Of a stretch of 64,000 nt of DNA, positions 45,591-60,500 are shown piece after piece; within the stretch, counting starts at the first letter, position 1, and every line of letters starts with the position of its first letter. The notes beneath the pieces were generated by a model, which made no database searches, had not been told where the DNA came from, and saw nothing but the letters and a program-made list of their open reading frames with translations. Source of the stretch: Sclerurus mexicanus (Eukaryota; Chordata; Aves; Passeriformes; Furnariidae); NCBI GenBank assembly GCA_013396755.1, contig VWZF01006817.1, positions 62,001 through 126,000 on the forward strand, in the 5' to 3' direction. The position numbers were made by a program, and so were the translations under genes.

Positions 45591-48500
45591 GCAGAGAAGC
45601 GGATGACTCCCCTTCTGTAAGGTTCAAAAGTTTTTAAAGTAAAAAGGGAAAATGTTCTTCATGGTACCTGACATCAGTCCCACCGTCCTGCTTTCCCATG
45701 GGGTGAGTCCTATCAGTGCTCAGATATGATGGAGCCCAAAGACTAGGTGTGGTGGCAGCCGTGGCTGTCAAGTAAAGGAAGAGCTGGGAGGGGAAGGCTG
45801 GCCTTGTCAGGGCAGTGTCTCCAGCTACACAGTAATTTCCTATGAGCTGACTGAGACCTTGGGCAGACTTTTTGCTAACAAAAGCACTACCACCTGTCAA
45901 AATTGATTTTTTATTTTTCCCGCCATTGTCTTTTTGTCACTGAAAGAGTCGGCATCATCCAGTGGTCAGTTATTCAGCTGTCTGCCCTCTGTACCAGCAA
46001 AGCCACTTAAGCCAGTTAACAACGCTGCTTTTTTGGAGGTGAGTGGCACACCACTGCAGCAGCCAACTTCAGTGACATGGGAATGGTCCTGGGGCGTGAG
46101 GCTTGTCTTTGAGCAATTAGTTGCTATGATCATAAATAAACAGACTGTGCTTCAGAGTTCCAGTTCCCAAGCACTGATTTCTGTTAAGTGCTTTGCGAAA
46201 GAAAGAAAAAAAATAATTAAAAGAATGATCTGCAGTTAAACTAATCTCCTCTAACAATGTCTAATGTGTTCTGAGGACCAGTGCTTGAGGGAAGGGTGTT
46301 GTACAAAGTGACAGACAACAAAATATACACAACTCTGCGCAGGGTTTTGTGGTATTAGGAAATAAGCTCCCAACACTGGCACATCATCCCCTGATTAAAC
46401 ACTGTGGTTTCACCAGCTCAGGATCAATGACTTTAGAACGCACTAAGTGTTTGTCAAATACTCTTCCTTCGGATATTTGACATCCGGATCCTTTTGTCTT
46501 CATCGACGTGCCTCAACACCTCTGCTGCTCAGCGGGCTGGGTGTGCTCCCTCCTACCCCTCCTCCTGGTCCCAATGCCATGCCCTGCTCTGTGCCTCAGC
46601 CTTAAATTCTTACATAAAAGTAGCTGGTTGCACTGGTTGATCCGTGTTGCTTGGGTGAGCTGAGGGACCAGGATGAGAGAAAATACTTGCCTCTAACGAG
46701 CAGCTCTGTGCCCTTGTGCCTTGTCCCCTTGGCAGGTGTGAGGAAGGTGTAGTACGGTTCCTATGTCCTGGCTAGCAAGAAACCCCTGGAAATACTCTTT
46801 GTTTAAACTCTCTTGACCATTTCTAGTGTAAAGGGTATTTCCAGCTGAATCCATAGCTGAATGGATTACGTTACTAAAAAAAGTGATGAAAAACACCAAC
46901 ATTTTAAATTTGTCACAGGTACTACTTTATTAGTTGCTGCCTCCTTTTAAAATTGTTCAAGTCTGCTTTTCGGGGTTAGTCAGAACAGCATTGGAATAAA
47001 TGTCCTCCTGCCTGTGTTGCATCCCCTCAGCTCTGAAATGAAAAGTAATGTGGGCTTATTAAAACCTCTGCTCTTCCCCAAGATATGCCAGGAGAAGCTT
47101 GCTTTATATCTTTACCAGGCATACATAAGCTTTTCTTCACAGTAAAAATATACCCTCCCAAGCGTTAATTATCTTTGATCCATGGTTATGAAAATATTTT
47201 ACCCAAAAACTGTCAGGTTTTTCCAGTGCAGTCATCCTGGTATTCTCACTGTACAGAAGTAAATACAAAATAAATGAGTGAGCTGAGAACAGAGAATCCC
47301 AGTTCATGTGTCACTGATAGATGAAAGTGAATACAAAGAGACAGAGATGGTTTTTTAAAATTTTCACTGAAGAAGGTTGAAATCATGCCTTAATGCATTA
47401 CACATTATGGAATATTTATGCTTGTGTAAACACCGTGCTTAAAGCTGAGATTAGTCAACCTTTCTGTGTTACAAGATTAGAGAACTGAGTGCAGGTCTAC
47501 AATAAAACTTGTTTGGGACAGAAAACTGACTTAAAAGATTTGTTTTGAAGTCGATGTTCTATGGACAAAATCTGGTAAGTCTATTCAGTGATTCTTCTCA
47601 AATTACAGTAGAATGCTGAGTGCTGAAATGGTTTCATTCCATCCTATTGTACCTGTGGAAGGACTCACCTGAAGAAGTTTCTCCTACAATGAAACTTTGC
47701 AGTTGATGACCCCAGGATGAAATCTTGACAGATGTGTTTCCACTTGGCTATGAGGGGAGTGGAAATGGGAAATACTCAGAGTCTTTAGGATGTGTTTAAA
47801 CTTTTGGGAGTTGCTTTGGAAAAGGTAATATTCAATAGAAGTGAAGACCTTTAGGATCCAGCAAATCATACCCAGTGCATGTGACAATTTTGATGTGATA
47901 GATGAGCATGTTAGGTCAGTGATGGGGAAACTTCAGCCTAAGCGGTTGTTTGCATGTTAGATGGGAATGAGCCACTCCCCGTGGAGGTCAAGAGTACGCT
48001 GGTATTTGTGTGGCAATTTTTGACGGTTCCAAAAAAACAAGAGTGGTTTCAATTCCCAGGTAGTGCATAGTTACTTGAACTGTAGCTTGCCAGGCTTTGA
48101 GCTAATACGCAGGAGGAACTTACACTGTTAAAAAGTTCAGTGTTTTATCATTAAAGAAAACAAAGACTGGCTACTTTTTGTATTGGGAGGGCTGTAGCAT
48201 GCTTGTTTCACAGTGTCTCTGATGCAATATCCATATGTTTTATATGACTTGCTGCAAAATATTTTTACAGGTGGAAACAGTGTCTATAGTGAGACCAATT
48301 TTTTTTATTAATTTACCTTGACCCCTAAATTCAAAGCCCCATAGCAACTTTCTGCTGTTCTTTTAGGTCAGGTATCAGTGCTTTTAGGGTCACTGATCCT
48401 GGCTCATTGTTGTGTATTCTTGGCAGTTTTGAAGCTATTAATTGTGTGAGTTGCATCTTTCAACTACGAATTCATGGCTTTCTTCAGTGTCATTTGAAGT

Positions 48501-51500
48501 GTAATTTCGTGGGAGCAGCTCATAAAGTCATGACAAGCAGATAAAATAAGAGGCATACAGTTGAATGGTGTGAGAAGTGAAACTCGTTTTCCTCCAGTTT
48601 TTGAAGTATTGGCTTTATTTTTAACAAGCCTAGACTAAGGGTTTGATAAATTGGGGGTGTATGAGTTAAGAAATTATGAAAACCAATCATATTGTAGAGC
48701 TTGCGTAGAACATGTTAATTGTACTCCTAGGACTGTGCAAAGTGCAGTAAAATAAATTCTGGGAGGTTTTAAGGCAACTTTACAGTGTGGTCAAATTAGA
48801 AGGAAACTTATTAGTTAAGAACTGAGAACTTGCTTAGTTTTATTTTGTTGGAGTCCTATTATTATTTTAGAAGGAAGAAGGTTTGATCATGTACTTGAGT
48901 GAAGTTTGCATGGCAGATACCTTTGTTCTGCAGAAGCCTCTCTTGAATGGTTTGAATGTGGTCCTTAAAGCAAGCATTCCTCTGGTGGAGGTGACTGGCT
49001 GTGTCTGCTCGTGGCTGGTAGTACAGGTGCATTGTCACGGAGTCGCAATTGGTCCGTCCCCAGAGCTGGAAGACGTCGTGTGAACTGGTAGGATATTGAT
49101 AACCTTTTGTGTGTTTAACAAGACAAATCCTTCCGTTCCATTGTTCTACTGTGAGCAAGCGCTTATCACCGGATGATTTTGTATACCTTGTATGCCTTTT
49201 AATTTGTTTTGGATCAGGGAGTGTAAATGCCAGTGTGTGCAGGTGGGTGTTGCAGGGATGGAGCAAGTATTCCCGAGCTTGTTAGAATTGCTTAAGCAAG
49301 AATTGCAGTGACTCCCAATGCTTAAAGTGCAATGTTCTGGTGTCATTTGACTTCTCCCAGTGCTGTGTGATTGCAGCACTAGGGGTTATAGAGTTCTTTA
49401 GTCCATGGCCTGTTGGTGTGGATGGGTAGGCTGAAGTGGGAGAGTGTGTGCACACTCAACTCTTCACACAGTCGATCTCTACCCCTGTGTGACGTCCTTC
49501 ATTTACTTTCTCTCTGCACATTCTCCATCCCTCAGTCTCAGGGCCCAGTGTAGCCAAACTGTGGAGGTGGAAGTGGTTACTTTGGTCCCAAATGGAGGAG
49601 CGGGATTTCAATTGGGATCCCGTGCAGCCTGAGGACAAACTGCTATGTGATAATGATGTTATGGCCCAGTCCTAGCAGGGTTCATGGTAAACCAGAAAAT
49701 TAGCTTGAAGGGTCAACAGATATTTCAAAACAAGGCAGGGAATTTAAGGAGGTTTTAGGCAAAAAGGAAGTGGAGGACTTAATGTTTTACTTGAGAGGGC
49801 ATTAACTTGCCTTTCAAATGTCCTTAGTTCTTTAGATAATGTTGATGCTTTGGGTACTAATAGTCTACCTTGTGGTAGCTTTCATTGATGGGTAGAATGG
49901 CAGCAGGCAAGTGGGAAGTTTGCCATGTCAAAGCCAACAAATAACACTGGTGAGAAAGGAGGTGGAAGGGGTTTTTTAAAATTGTGGGCTGCCTGGGTAG
50001 ACTCTGAAGATTTGCCCATCTTCCTTTTCTGTTTTATCAGCTAAGATGAATGGTGAGTCAGTGTTAGCTGCATGGCATGTTTCATCATTGGAGACCTGTC
50101 AGAAGAGTTGATTAATAATTCAGAGCATTTGGATTCAATGTGATAAAACTAATCATAACAAAGTACTTCATGCCTAACTTGAAGCTCTGAAGAAAATCCT
50201 GTTATCTTAAAAGTATGTGTATATGAAAGGGCTAATTTTTTCTTTCTTAACAAGATAAACATAAACTCATTGGTGAATTGCAGAGCAGCAGTACTGTTTC
50301 CAGAGGCCGCTTTCCAAACTTCCCTGGGATGAAGTGAAGCTGAGATTTAGGGCTGTCACTTGTGGAATTTCAAGAATATACTTCTCAAGACCTCCTAAGT
50401 TACATGGCAGAAGTTGTTATGGAACCATCTTATTTAAATGATATATAAATAGTTGTAATGAACACAAATTTAGTTTCTTCACTTTTGGAACAGCCTGCGT
50501 GTTTGCTGCCTGAAATTTGCCTTTTTTCTTTTGTCAAGTTGACTAAACAGTTTATCATTAGCACATTCACTGTATGATAGTTTAGCTTTGTAAATATTAT
50601 TCAAATAACTTCTTCCAGGTAAGAAAAATTGTTAAATGTCATCCCATACTTATTTTTACCCAGAGGGGAAGATTGAACAAGTGAAGATTGCTTTGAGTTC
50701 AGCTCATCTGTATGAAGCAGCTTTGAATTTCCTTGCTTGTTTAATGAGCATATTGAAAGCCCAGTGTAGCTGGCTGTCTCAGATCCAATAATTGTACACA
50801 ATGTACTGCAAAGGAGGGAGTCTTTTCCTTTCTGGTTAAAAGAACTAGCAATCTGTCATTGTTGGTAATGAATGTTTTCAGGTAGCACAGTCCAGACTTA
50901 GCTTTTGAGCTGGCTTCCTTGTAAAGATTTGATTTTATTTCCTTGTTCTTTAATTTCCAGTGTTGAAGTGAGAGTTCTTGTTGAATGACTAACACATTTC
51001 AGTGCTGGTTAAGGCACTTTAGGAGACCCAGTGTTCTTCATATATTAGATATTTTATTAATGACATAAGCAGGTGTCAAGGCTAGTTCATAGTCACATGT
51101 TTTTGAGCTGTGCTTCTGAATTTTGCTATTCTCAGATTCATTTTGTGAGACTATTGAATGGGGTTAACACTTGGCGTTGTGCTGCCTCCCCATGTGACTC
51201 ATGAGCACCTTGGCTCTGTACCTCTTTAACATAACCAAATGCATATTTTTTCTTGTATTTCTGCTTTGCATTGTAGTCTTTGTTGCATGTTTGTTAAGAG
51301 AGTTGGATGTGTGTTCAGAATAATAAGAAGAATATATTGGTACAGGTGAACACTTTCTGTTTGAGGTATAACCCTTCTAGGCAGTGACACAGGTAGCTCA
51401 TCACTGCTTTTGCATAGCCTGTGAGATGCAGTTTGCTACAGTGTGCAGCCATCCATTACTGGCACACAGAATATCCTGAGGCCGAGGGGAGAGCTCAGGG

Positions 51501-54500
51501 CAAGTCCTGGGACACACAGAGCTTTAGTCTGTGAGCTCGGAATAGCTGGCTCTTGTGTGACTGTCTGAGTCGCACACGTGTAGTGGTGGGCTTCATCAGA
51601 CTAAACCTACAGACAAAACTGAATGTAAATCCTACACTACTAATATCTGGGAATGGCCAAGCCATTAGGATTTGGAAGCACAATTCAAAGATTTGCCAAG
51701 TTAGCCTGTGGTGATCACTAGGAGAAGAGTTTGCCCAGGAGAAGTGAGTTATAAAGTAATTCAAGACTTTCTAAAAAAAAGTCTTGCACACTCAGAGTTT
51801 AATGACCAAGGAGACGGCTTTATGCTGCCATCATCAGTGTTTAAATCCCCAGCATTTTTTATTTGCACCTGTTTTTACTGATCTCATAACTGGCCATTGT
51901 TACCAAACACATATGGAATTTGGTTGAGAGACCAACTTTTCTTCTCTTTTTGGATGGGATGCAAACTACCTATCACAATAATGTTTCTGTACTTGTGATT
52001 ATGGGCACTGTCAGTATTTCCATTATAAATTTCTAGATTTTTCTTTTAAAGGGGCTTAAAGCTAAGTTGTAAAAATTTGTTCTTGGCAGAGAACTTGTGT
52101 ACAACATCTCAGCTCGAATAAGACTTTTTAATGAATCTTGAGAGAGGGCAGGAAAACCTGAACTGCTTTGTAAGTTGACATTACAGAGGTGAAGTATACA
52201 CTGAAATCTCTTGTTAGCAGTACTTGGCTTGTACAGCAGAAACCCCCCAGTGTTAGTCCCTTGCTCTGCATTACATTTTAAATTGAGCTATAACAATTGA
52301 GCGTAACTTTCGATTCATTCTGTGGAAAAGTTTTTGATAGAGCAGCATTCCTTGCCAGGCAGGAAAAACAGACTGGAGAATACCTGGCATCAGGAAGCAG
52401 CAACTCTGTGATGGCCAGTCCTTCCCACTGCTCACTGCAGGGAGAGGCTTTTTTATGGTAACGTTATATTTATTTCTGAAGGAAAGAAGTAAAAATATGC
52501 CATTCCTACTTACTGCATTTTTCAGTGCTGCAGGAGATGCTCTGAGACCATGTTTAATCAATGTATATTTTCACTGGATTAAATCAACCTGAATATTGAT
52601 GTCCTGAAAATAAGCTGAGAAGCCTGGTGGTGGATGGTGATGTGTTTTACTCTTCTAATAAACACTGCTTCAAAATTTAATGAAGTGGTCCCTGTTGCTA
52701 AAGGTAAATGCAAACAAACTGAGCTATAGACTCTTTGCTTGAGGTGCTTGCTGTTTAATAAGATTCGTCACGAAGTAATGTGAGCAGATCCTCCTGACGC
52801 AAATGCCAGCAGTCGTTTCCCTCATGTCATTTCAAGAGGAAACCTGGTGATACTGATTGTTTTCACTAGAAGGAGAGAAAACACTACAGCAGTGTAAATC
52901 CTCACCAAAATGTTAAGCGTCACTCCTCTGTTTCCCAAAGCATCTTTACCACACCGTGGGCCACTGGTTTGCTGTAACTTTCATTAAGATGTGTTCCTTT
53001 CAAAGGCAATGTGTGTAATTGTCTTGTGCTTACCTATTCCCTCCTGTTAATGGGCTTTGCCTTGAATAGAAGCTTCCTAAAAGTTCTGTTGAGCAGTCAC
53101 AGTGCTGTGTATGCAGCACTCACTGTGGTCTGTCCCTGTTTCTGACTGTGGCAACTGAACACAACTGAAAAACAAATAACCCTGGAAAGGATGCATTTTG
53201 TTAGAGAGAGTGGTGTGTGGAACCAGTGCCTTCAGTTGGCATTTCTGTGCCTTCCAGCAGGAAAAGATAGACATACCAATTCCCTGGAGACAATCCAGTG
53301 ACTGTTCTCTTGTGCCTCTCCTTCTAGAATGTTTTCTGTTGTGACAGGTTTGTGGCTCCCTTTTAAAAAGAGAATAGTTCTTGTGTATCGATGAAGCTGC
53401 ATAGGAAGAAAAAGTCACAGCAGAAAGGTAGTTCTGGAGAGCACCTTGGTGAACTAGTTTTGCTGCTGGAGGTGAGTTCAGTGAAGAAGTTTTTATGAAA
53501 ACGTCAGGGTTTTTTTCTTATTATAATAGACAATTACCTAAACATTTTTGAATCAGATAATTTGATTCTAAACTAGTTGAAATTTTGGATTTGAATGTTT
53601 TGTCCAATATATGAACTAATTTTGGAAAGGCATGGGTAGGTAGCTTTGCTATGGTCATAACTGTGAAGTCATTAATGATTTGCTTCTGCTTTGCTGTTCC
53701 AGTGATATTTTCAGGTGTGATGCAATTAAATGATGTCTCAGGTCATCCTTAAAAAGGAATTCAGTAATTGGCTCTGATTAATTGTGAGCCTGTTAGCTTT
53801 GTGTGTAGAAGTAAGAATTTTTTTTTACCCCAACAACAGAGACAGAAGCGGTGCTTTGTTTTTGGAGCTGTGGGACATTTATTTCTATCCTGACTTGATT
53901 TCAAGCAGCAGCTGTAAATAAACTAATGCTGGTCTTTGATTATGTGAGTTTGTGCTGTGAAAGTCAGATCTACAGTTGTGAAACTCTGAACATGGTCTGT
54001 GGTGAGCCCTTAGTCCATGGGTGAGAAGAGGAGAGAAAGCATCCCTCCATGTTAGTGTCTCTGATAAGCCCTCAGAAGTTAAGTAATGCTTTGAAGCATT
54101 TGGAAACATTAGTCCTCACATCTGCATGTAAACCAAATATCATCGCCGTTTTCTGAGTGGAGAAAGCCCCCCCTCACTTTCTCCTGGGACACCTGCCTCC
54201 CCCAGCTGCCTTAATGTATTTTTCCCTGGTGTGTACTTGCTTTAATACCTGTGAAGCTGAGGGGCCCAAGATACTTGATACTTAATGTATGAAAATTGTT
54301 CAGGTACCCCTGTTTGTTACTTTACCTCATGCATGCTTTGCTATTTTCAGCCTTCTTTTCACACTCAGACTTGGCCTTGCTGGCTGTGTGAAATTCACTT
54401 ATGGCATCTTCAGCACAGAGTGTGCAGATCTGCCTCGCACAGTGTCAAGTGCTGCAAACTGGGCAACGTGGTTTGAATGACTTACCGAGTCATGGGCCGC

Positions 54501-57500
54501 GCTCTTGGCGTGCATGACTGGAACTGGCAGCAGCACAACATGCCAAAACACAGTTAACTCAATAGCCAGTCCATGTCTCAACCAGTTTCCTAGAGGATGG
54601 AGCTGCTCACAGTGAGAAACCACTCTGGCAGATGGTACCTGCTGGCCCCTGCATGGAAAATGTAGCGTTAAAGTGGACTTCCAGTCTTCAGTTGCTATGA
54701 AGTTTTCTGGGATGTGTCTCTGTCACCTGCTATCAAATCTCTTTACCTTCACACCAAACCATGACTCTTTGCATAGGAAGTGCTGGCTGGTTTTGTGCAG
54801 GTGATTTTAAGGTATCATGCTAGGGTTGGGGAAGGCTGTTGTTCTTGGTTGGAGCCATATTTTAATACAATTAAAATCTGATTTAGAAATTGATGCAGAT
54901 GCCAGTTTCCATGGTGTGACAAGACAGAGATCATGGGAGTAGGATCTAATTTTGCTAAGCTTGTTTGATGGGATTGAGACAGTCATTGTGGGATGCACTT
55001 AGCCCAGAGCAGCTGCGCTTTGCCTTCCATATCCTCAAAGGAACAGTTGATCATGAAAGAAGTGCAAGAATGTTCTTGCAGAAAATGAAATAAAGACAGG
55101 ACAGTCCAGCTGTTGACTGAATGCAGCCATGAAGATGGATGACTGGAAAGGCTAAGGAGCTAAGAACTATTTGAAGCACTCCTGGAGTGGGAGTCTCAGT
55201 GGTGCTTCAGCAATGACTTGTTTAGGTTCCTGATGCTCTTCTCACACTGTGTGAATAAGTAAGCAGACCTGGGCTGATGGAACACACCAGTCAAAGGAAG
55301 TTCCCACTGGGGCATACATGCTCTGAAAACTTCCATAAATTGTTCTGTAATGTGACAGTTTCCAATTATGGGTTTGCACAATAAGAGGCTTTACTGGCAA
55401 CCAGCAATGCAAGTGAACTGTGGAAATTTCTATTGCTTTTCTTGGCCCCTGTGCACTTCCTGGACAGTGTGTGTTTTGTCCCAGGTGTACCATTCTGGGC
55501 TTTGAAAGTGTGTCAGCAACTGTATGGGGCTACAACCTCTGGGAGGTGGCACTTGGAGCCCAATCAAAAGGAATAAAAAGAGCAAGTAAGGGGTTTAAGG
55601 CATTTGCCCCAACATGTGAACTCTTAGTTGATTTGTTTGTTTCCTGCCTTGATGAGTTAAAGTGTTGATCACTAGTAAGAGATTTTCTTAGACATGTGGG
55701 AAATCATTTTTATACAGTTCTGAAGGAAGCTTCAAACCCTTGGGAGGTATAGGTATGCAAATATCTTGGATAGCTCTTCCAGTGCTATTTGATTATTTTG
55801 CATTGTTGACCCACTTTCCTCTTATGGGCACGTGCGGGTACAGGCTTGTTTGGTTTGTGAAATGTTGAATAAGTCTTCAAAGAGTATCACTGTTTCCAGG
55901 AAATATGTTTTTCCTACATACTTGTATTGTTTAAAAAAAAGGGGGAGCAGTAATGGATAATACTTTTGTTTGAGCAAGCCAGTGGTGTGGATTTGCTTGG
56001 CATTGCAGCTTTCAAATGATACACACTCAGCACAAGTAGATTCTTTTCTGATTACATGCAAGCACTGTGTCATAATTACATCTTTTAAAATATATATTGA
56101 TTCATGGTATTATTGTCTTGAAATTGCAAATGATCCAAAAGACTGTTTCTTTACATCAAATACAAACTGGATATCTTTCTGCAGTAGTTTGCAGAAAATG
56201 CAGGGATTTCAGAGTATCATACCTTTGAAGATGTAACCTTACGTTGTTCTCTTCTAATCCACCCCTCTTGAGTGATTTATTCTGGGGCCTGTGCATCATA
56301 GGTTTTGTCTTGGCACCCATTCCTGTAGTGTTGCAGTGCCTGTGCATATTACCAGAAAAAGATGGCTGGGAGACAGTTTTTTTTAAAAAAAAATTAAACC
56401 AAAAAGAAAAGAACACACACACAAAGAAAAACCGGTTCCAGTTAGTAGAGAGGGTTTTGCTGCCGGTGTGGATGGGGCATAATTTGATTTAAATGACTTT
56501 TGAAAAACAGTTCTCAAAATTGTTCCATGCATTTTCTTCCTGGCTACTGTTGAAAATATGGAGCCGAATATTTTCTGTGATGTTTCAAACCAATATGTTC
56601 TGGCAACCTCGGAGCTGGGCCCTGTGCATGACGCTCTTGTTTCCAGTTCGCTGTGGCCTGGAGTGCAACACACAGCTCATGAGATGCACCAAAGTGGGAG
56701 GTCTTGCTAGAAGCAGGCAATACAAAGACCCAAGGTACAAGGAACATTTTGCTGGGGTCCAGCAGGGAGGCTGCCAGTTTTAAGGGCCTCATTTATGAAA
56801 AGAATTTGCTGGTAGGAGATGGAGAAGCTGTGTGTGCCTCTGTAGATTGTGTGAGTGTGCAGGAGAAGGGCGATTCCTGGGTGTTGTTAAAGGCTGGGTG
56901 CTGAACTGAATCTTTTGCACTTCACTGGTCAAGCTTTTCTCACTAGAGAAATTTGCTGTACAGATGATGGGCTATGGCCAAGTATTCATCACTGCTTTAA
57001 GTGTGACGACTTATAGCCGTATAGAAGAATAGCGTGTGGGTTGGGAAGCTGAGATGAAATGTTTGCTGTATCATTTCTACTCCAGGGACTCCTGTGCCTT
57101 GGGGAATGTGTGTGGGAAGGTATTCTGAAAATAGAGGCTGTTTTTTTAGCATCAAATCCCAGGGGTGGCAGCAGGAGTGGAAAGTGTGGAACTAGTTTGT
57201 TGATCTGGTTATAATCATACACAGCTCTGTAGCACTGTTGGGAGTCCTTACCAGGTTGGTTTGATTGTGGAGATGGTGCAGTGTTCCCTGAAAGTGGATC
57301 AGAGACACTGTCCTTCCCCACAGCTCTTTGACACCGTTACCCTCAACACATCTAAATATCACAGAGCTGCTCTGAAGAGTGAACGCCCTCAATCCCAGAG
57401 AGGTACGTCCTAGAGGCATTCCCAGTTAATCCTTGGGAAAGGCTGTACAGACCTACCAGGGCCTATTAGGAGCCTTTACCAGCTCTGCTTTCCTCGCAGC

Positions 57501-60500
57501 TTGAGACAAGGGGTTGACTGTGAGCTCACATATTTGTTCAGCAGGCTGCAGGGTGTCTCATTTTTGGAATTTCAGGGTGGTATGATCCACGATACGTGGG
57601 GAACCTGTGCTGAGCAGGGGACAGCTGCTTCTCTCAGCTCTTTCTTTTCCTGCTTCTCAGCAGTTGTTCAAGAGTACAAAAGGCAGGAGAGTACAGATGG
57701 AGCTGTTTACCCTGTTAGGAGAACCAGGTGAAATGAACCTGAGGAAACCTGGTCCTGATTCTTGGACTGTATCCTACAGGCAGTGGTACAAGAGCTGAAT
57801 TTGGAAGAGATGGGTCCAAGGAGACCACAGAGAGGTGACAGGAAGGGGGTGAAGGCGGGACTAGACTTGAGGAGAGACAGGGGGCAGAGGCAACTCTCTC
57901 CTGGTCAGTGATAATGAAGTGTAGATAAACATGTTTGGAAGCAGATTATAGGTGTCCAGGGCAACGGGAATGGGGAGTTTTCGGAGGCCAGTGATAGGTC
58001 AGAGACCAGATAGGGAGTGGAAATACATGATGAAGAGACAGTTCTTGTTTTGGCTTTAGGATTCAGAAAGGTCAGTCTTGAGAATTTTCCCTGTTGATGC
58101 TTTTCCACTTGTTATTCTGGTTATTTGTGCAAGGTGGTAAGAGAAGGACTTGAGCTGGCCTTGAAGGGAACACACTGTAGCCTGCGATGCTTCATACAGC
58201 CTGAAGCACAGAGAGAAGCTGAGTGAACAGCTCGGGAAGGAGATTTATTGGTAGAAGCAGAATCAAGTAGTGAGGAAAGGTGGCTGTTTGAAGATACAAG
58301 GGTTTTTTTCTGCAGTTAATTATGTTGCTTGTGCAGCTGCCTGACAAGCATGGATGTAGGGCTGTCTCCTGTGTCTGCTCAGGCTGGACTAAAGCTCAGT
58401 CTGATTACTTGAATTAACTCTGCAGTAGAAACTCACTTTGCAGGTCAGTCTGAGCAGATGGGCTGTAGGATGCTGGGGAGGGCAGGTGTGACGGCTTTGG
58501 GATTTCAGCAGGTTTGGTGGCCATGTTGTAGATCTGTCTCTATATTTTATTTTCAAAACACAGGCCTCGGATTTCATTTGTTTCTGTCCCAATTTTCACC
58601 CATTGCAGTGGGTGTGAGTCAGAGAAGACTCTGAAAAGCCACTGTTTCCAGGAAGCCTTTATGTACTCAGATCATTTGCCCCTTTGAATCAATGAGCAGG
58701 ATGGCATTGTAGCAACTGCTGTGTCAAAACTATGTGTGACATCTGGGAACAACAGAGCCCCCTGGGGAGAAGCAAGTAGCCTTTTCCTAATCAAGAGGGA
58801 GTGATTTTCATATGGATGTTTGTATGGTTATTGCATCCAACGTGATGCCTGAAATGTAAACTATAATGTGCTGTTAATGTAAAATAGCTATCCTGTGGGC
58901 TGTTAGCAATTGTTGTCAGCAATTTAGAATTAAAATATTGTTTAAAAAAAAATCATCCCCAAACCACAACAAAACCCCTCAGTCTAACATTACTGTTATT
59001 TTAAAAGTAATGCCATAATTGCTCCTACTGAGACTAGTCACCTTTACTGAGTTGTTGTCTTTGCCAGAGCTGTTTGGTGTCCATGAGAGAAAGAAAGGTG
59101 ATTGAAGCAGGTGTTTCTTCTTCTGTGGGAAGTGCCATCCTTTCTTTATCCAAGGAAGAGCTAGAGCGAGCTAGCCTTTGTTTGGTTACTCTTTTCAGAA
59201 ATACAAGCCTCTTCCTCACAATATTTATGGTAGCTTGGCTCTAGCATGTATGTGTGAGCTGTGACAGCATCCTCATGTTAGCTGGGCTCCGTTCCTACTC
59301 CCTCGTGAGGGAACATTAGGGAACCAGCTTTAAAGTGAAGCCTGTTTAATACGGCAGAATCTGGGAGACTAATAGATGCAGGTGTTCACAGCATTGGTAT
59401 GAAATGTGGTGTTTGTATTAGTGTTGTGGTAGCAACCGTCCATTTAACGATGAGATGGTAATTTGGTCCAAAGCCCCTGTTTTCAGCTGTCTTCCTTTTG
59501 AAATAACCGCTTTCGACCTGTTTCTGAGACTTGTTGCTCAACTGCAGGGAGGACCAACAGCTGTGACCTAAACTTTGTCCCCCTACCCGGTATTGAGCAG
59601 AATGACTTGTGTATTGGCTAAAGCCAAACCTGTGTTTGATCAAAGTGTTTTCTGGAAGAAAGGCATCTTACCTTGGTCTGCAAACCTCAGAATGTAGGTT
59701 TAGGCTAACACCTTGTTTCCCTGCTAGCTGTTCCCATATGCAGTTCTCCCTGTTTAATGTGAGCTCCTTGCCCACTATGAGCCTGTTTTCAGCTCCCACT
59801 TGCTGGTGAATCGACTGCACCCTTCTGTGAGGAGACTCTTCATGCATCATCTGCATGCCCCATTGAAAAGAGTTAAAGGCTTTTCGCTTCTAAAATCTTT
59901 TGGGCACATTACACATTTTGGGTTTGATTACTCAGTAGGAAATATTTTACTGGGTTTTGACTGACTGCAAGAAGAGGGGTGTTGTGCTATGTAATCTCCA
60001 TTCTTCCTTAGTATCCTTATGAAAATACTCTTTTTGATATCAGCATTTTGAGTGAGATGAAGAATTTAATTTTTATTGAATCTGTATCCAAAACAGCTGT
60101 AGTGAAGATGATCCTGCCTCCTTACCTGCCAGATGCTTTCAGTGAAGGAGATCTCTTTACACAAGGTTCCATTGAAAGCAGTGACCCTAAGTGGAACTTT
60201 CTAGCACTTTTTAGCCAGGCAAGGTGTATTCATCCAACTGTGGCTTGTTCAGCAGTCATCCATGTCTCATCTTCAGATCTATGAGGATCTTACAAGCTTG
60301 TAAGGATCAGAGATGAATAAGAAAGAAAAGCAAACCTATCAGCGTCAGCCTGAAACGCTTTGGTGCATTTATTGGAAAGAGCCTTGGGTCAATAGGTCAA
60401 AGATTATTGAAAATCACTGATCTGGTCCAGCAGTTTGAGATTATAGGCTAATGTCTTAGTTGTTGTCTCTTGCCACTGAGGTGGCAGTAGCAAAAGCCCC

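Noticed and set aside
45934..46040. Exon-like stretch ending in a consensus-like donor (GAGGTGAGT)
   Set aside because: The translation does not match DIS3L2 or any family I know, and the acceptor in front is poor.
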